From the NCBI RefSeq assembly GCF_001754075.1, contig NZ_MIEH01000010.1, positions 1-64,000 on the forward strand: a DNA stretch of 64,000 bases, read 5' to 3'. Below the pieces are notes generated by a model. That model worked only from the letters and a program-made list of their open reading frames with translations. It was not told where the DNA came from and searched no databases. The position numbers and the translations under genes are program-made. This document shows, one piece after another, positions 62,362 to 64,000 of this stretch (position 1 is its first letter; each line of letters opens with the position of its first letter). Origin of the DNA: Merdimonas faecis (GTDB lineage Bacteria; Bacillota; Clostridia; Lachnospirales; Lachnospiraceae).

Positions 62362-63169
62362 GCGCCTGGGCGGAGTGGTCCTGGTGATTTTCGTAGTGAG
62401 TATAAGCGCGCTCGTTCCTCTGGGGATCCTTTTGGCGGTGTACCGCTTTTTTGTCCCCCTGGGACTTTTGATCGAGACCTTTTTCTGCTACCAGATCCTG
62501 GCGGTGAAGTCGCTTAAGGTGGAAAGTGACCGGGTCTGCCGGGCGCTAAAGGAAGAGGGCCTGATAAGCGGGCGAAAAGCGGTGTCCATGATCGTGGGAA
62601 GGGATACGGAAGAATTATCGGAAGAAGGGGTGACAAAGGCTGCGGTGGAGACGGTGGCCGAGAATACCTCTGACGGCGTGATCGCTCCGCTGTTCTACAT
62701 GGTGATCGGCGGCGCTGTACTTGGATTTGCCTATAAGGCGGTGAACACCATGGATTCCATGATCGGATATAAGAATGACAAATACCGGTATTTCGGGACG
62801 GCAGCGGCAAGGCTTGATGATGCGGCGAACTTTCTTCCCTCCCGGCTTGCGGCGCTTCTGATGATCGCAGCCTCCTTCCTTTTGGGGATGGACGGGCCAG
62901 GGGCATTCCGGATCTACTGCCGGGACCGGAAGAATCACAAAAGCCCCAATGCGGCGCAGACGGAGTCTGTCATGGCAGGCGCCCTGGGAGTGGAGCTTGC
63001 GGGAAATGCCTGGTATTTTGGGAAACTTTATGAAAAGCCCACCATCGGGGATCCGAAAAGGCCCATTGAGATCGAAGATATCAGAAGGTCCCACCGGCTG
63101 CTTTACGGCACCAGTATCCTGGCCCTGGCAGTCTTTATGGGAATCAAATGCTGCCTGCTTTGGCTGTGA
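62195..63169 (+). CDS. cbiB: Adenosylcobinamide-phosphate synthase
   Basis: A membrane enzyme attaching the aminopropanol phosphate arm to adenosylcobyric acid; 324 residues. Motifs are LAGFVLDLLLGDPAWLYHPV near the start, the conserved TVAENTSDGVIAPLFYMVIGG (near 150-170), AVNTMDSMIGYKNDKYRYFG (near 180-199) and LDDAANFLPSRLAALL (near 204-219). The start at 62195 follows GGAG by 6 bases; an ATG at 62183 is less well placed. It overlaps the tail of cobC. Its substrate arm is made by CobD, encoded next. Confidence 0.94.
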   Translation: MNWLLQMTVPVLAGFVLDLLLGDPAWLYHPVRLIGLLIEKGEKIIRKCLPKTRGGERLGGVVLVIFVVSISALVPLGILLAVYRFFVPLGLLIETFFCYQILAVKSLKVESDRVCRALKEEGLISGRKAVSMIVGRDTEELSEEGVTKAAVETVAENTSDGVIAPLFYMVIGGAVLGFAYKAVNTMDSMIGYKNDKYRYFGTAAARLDDAANFLPSRLAALLMIAASFLLGMDGPGAFRIYCRDRKNHKSPNAAQTESVMAGALGVELAGNAWYFGKLYEKPTIGDPKRPIEIEDIRRSHRLLYGTSILALAVFMGIKCCLLWL

Positions 63170-63184
63170 TGACAGGAGGTTACG

Positions 63185-64000
63185 ATGAAGAAAGAACAGA
63201 TTCACGGAGGAGATATTTACCGCAACCCGGGGGTGACGGATTTTTCGGTGAACAGTAATCCGCTGGGCGTGCAAAAAGAGGTGCTTTCGGCTCTTAAGGA
63301 GCAGCTGGGAGAAATTGCCCATTACCCGGATATTAAGTGCGAGGCGCTGATCCGGGAGATCTGCCGGTTCGAACAGGTGGAAGAGGAGCAGGTGCTCTGT
63401 GGAAACGGCGCGGCGGAGCTGTTTTTCGCCGCTGCCTTTGCATTAAAGCCAAAGCATGTGCTGCTTCCCGAGCCTTCCTTTGCGGAGTATGAGCGGTCGC
63501 TTCGGTCTGTGGACGCAGTGATCCATGAATATACATTGCGGGAAGAGCAGGATTTTCTGGTGACAGAAGAGATCCTGCAGGCGATCACACCGGAGATGGA
63601 TCTTTTGATCCTGTGTAATCCCAATAACCCAACCGGGCAGGTGGTGGAGCGCCCGCTGCTTCTTAAGATCCTGAAGCGGTGCAAAGAGGCAGGCGTGACC
63701 CTTCTTCTGGATGAGTGCTTTGTGGACTTTCTGGATCATCCGGATCAGGCGACCATGACAGGATTTTTAAAAGAGTATCCTAATCTTCTGATCGTGAAGG
63801 CCTTTACCAAGATATTCTGTATGCCGGGACTGAGGCTTGGGTATGGCCTTTGCAGTGACCCGGGCCTGCTGGAAGAGATGGACCGTTTCTTGCAGCCCTG
63901 GAATGTGTCGGTGCCGGCGCAGATCGCAGGGGTGGCCGCCATGAAGAATCATAAAGAATATCTGGAAGAAACCCGGATGTTTCTAAAAGAAGAGCGGGAA
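63185..64000 (+). CDS. cobD: Threonine-phosphate decarboxylase (3' end cut by window edge)
   Basis: A PLP enzyme that decarboxylates L-threonine O-3-phosphate to aminopropanol phosphate, the CbiB substrate. The frame is open from 63185 to the window end, giving 272 of an expected 360 or so residues. It is a class I/II aminotransferase fold. The opening is IHGGDIYRNPGVTDFSVNSN, CNPNNPTGQ lies near 143-151, LDECFVDFLDH near 178-188, and the PLP lysine in VKAFTKIFCMPGLRLGYG near 203-220. AGGAGG precedes the ATG by 7 bases. cbiP, cbiC and others may follow outside the window. Confidence 0.93.
   Translation, partial: MKKEQIHGGDIYRNPGVTDFSVNSNPLGVQKEVLSALKEQLGEIAHYPDIKCEALIREICRFEQVEEEQVLCGNGAAELFFAAAFALKPKHVLLPEPSFAEYERSLRSVDAVIHEYTLREEQDFLVTEEILQAITPEMDLLILCNPNNPTGQVVERPLLLKILKRCKEAGVTLLLDECFVDFLDHPDQATMTGFLKEYPNLLIVKAFTKIFCMPGLRLGYGLCSDPGLLEEMDRFLQPWNVSVPAQIAGVAAMKNHKEYLEETRMFLKEERE

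Overview
The window looks like chromosome of a strictly anaerobic, Gram-positive gut Clostridium relative, most likely Lachnospiraceae. This rests on moderate GC, strong AGGAGG ribosome sites, and gene content: pyruvate phosphate dikinase with ATP-type PEP carboxykinase, a flavodiiron protein, SpoIID, a phenylalanine T-box, a Firmicutes-type 6S RNA and the anaerobic cobalamin pathway. No rRNA, tRNA, CRISPR array or prophage was seen.

Layout. 1-3.8 kb: a Ser/Thr:Na+ symporter diverges from the threonine-to-glycine operon tdh-kbl. 3.8-4.8 kb: a REP-associated tyrosine transposase (RAYT) flanked by inverted palindromic repeats; related repeats recur at about 20.6, 31.8, 41.3 and 47.6 kb. 4.8-20.6 kb: M18 aminopeptidase, ppdK, a frameshifted YgjV-like membrane gene, flavodiiron protein, a Gdx-type SMR exporter behind a structured leader, cysK, a dgkA / phasin-like / ABC1-kinase / NiaR / permease cluster, DUF6465, pckA and a PHP phosphoesterase. 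20.7-31.8 kb: feoAB behind a Fur-like box, a CmpB-family membrane protein, a wall-anchored surface protein, leuCD, an NhaC antiporter, threonine synthase and a MATE exporter. 32-39.9 kb: ybaK, a HAD phosphatase, a response regulator / ABC transporter / sensor kinase module, 6S RNA, SpoIID, xpt and a YihY protein. 40-47.6 kb: T-box, pheS, REP, pheT, sppA, RDD protein, queA, and a DUF362 protein behind a MerR-type promoter. 47.7-50.8 kb: short accessory genes.

50.8-64 kb is one cobalamin operon: riboswitch, cbiD, cbiL, cbiF, cbiG, cbiH, a cbiJ-cbiE-cbiT fusion, cbiA, cobT, cobU, cobS, a second short cobU-like gene, cobC, cbiB and cobD (cut by the window edge). Most junctions overlap by a few bases. 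CbiD and CbiG mark the oxygen-independent route. cbiC, cbiP and the cobalt chelatase are not in the window and may follow.

The most interesting material is regulatory or repeat-derived: the RAYT with its six dispersed REP copies, the Gdx leader that fits a guanidine-IV-like riboswitch, three TGTACA boxes between sstT and tdh, phased TTAAC repeats before an ABC transporter, an orphan MerR-type promoter, and three places where a one-base indel appears to have broken or extended a reading frame. Functional calls come from reading sequence motifs; no database search was run.
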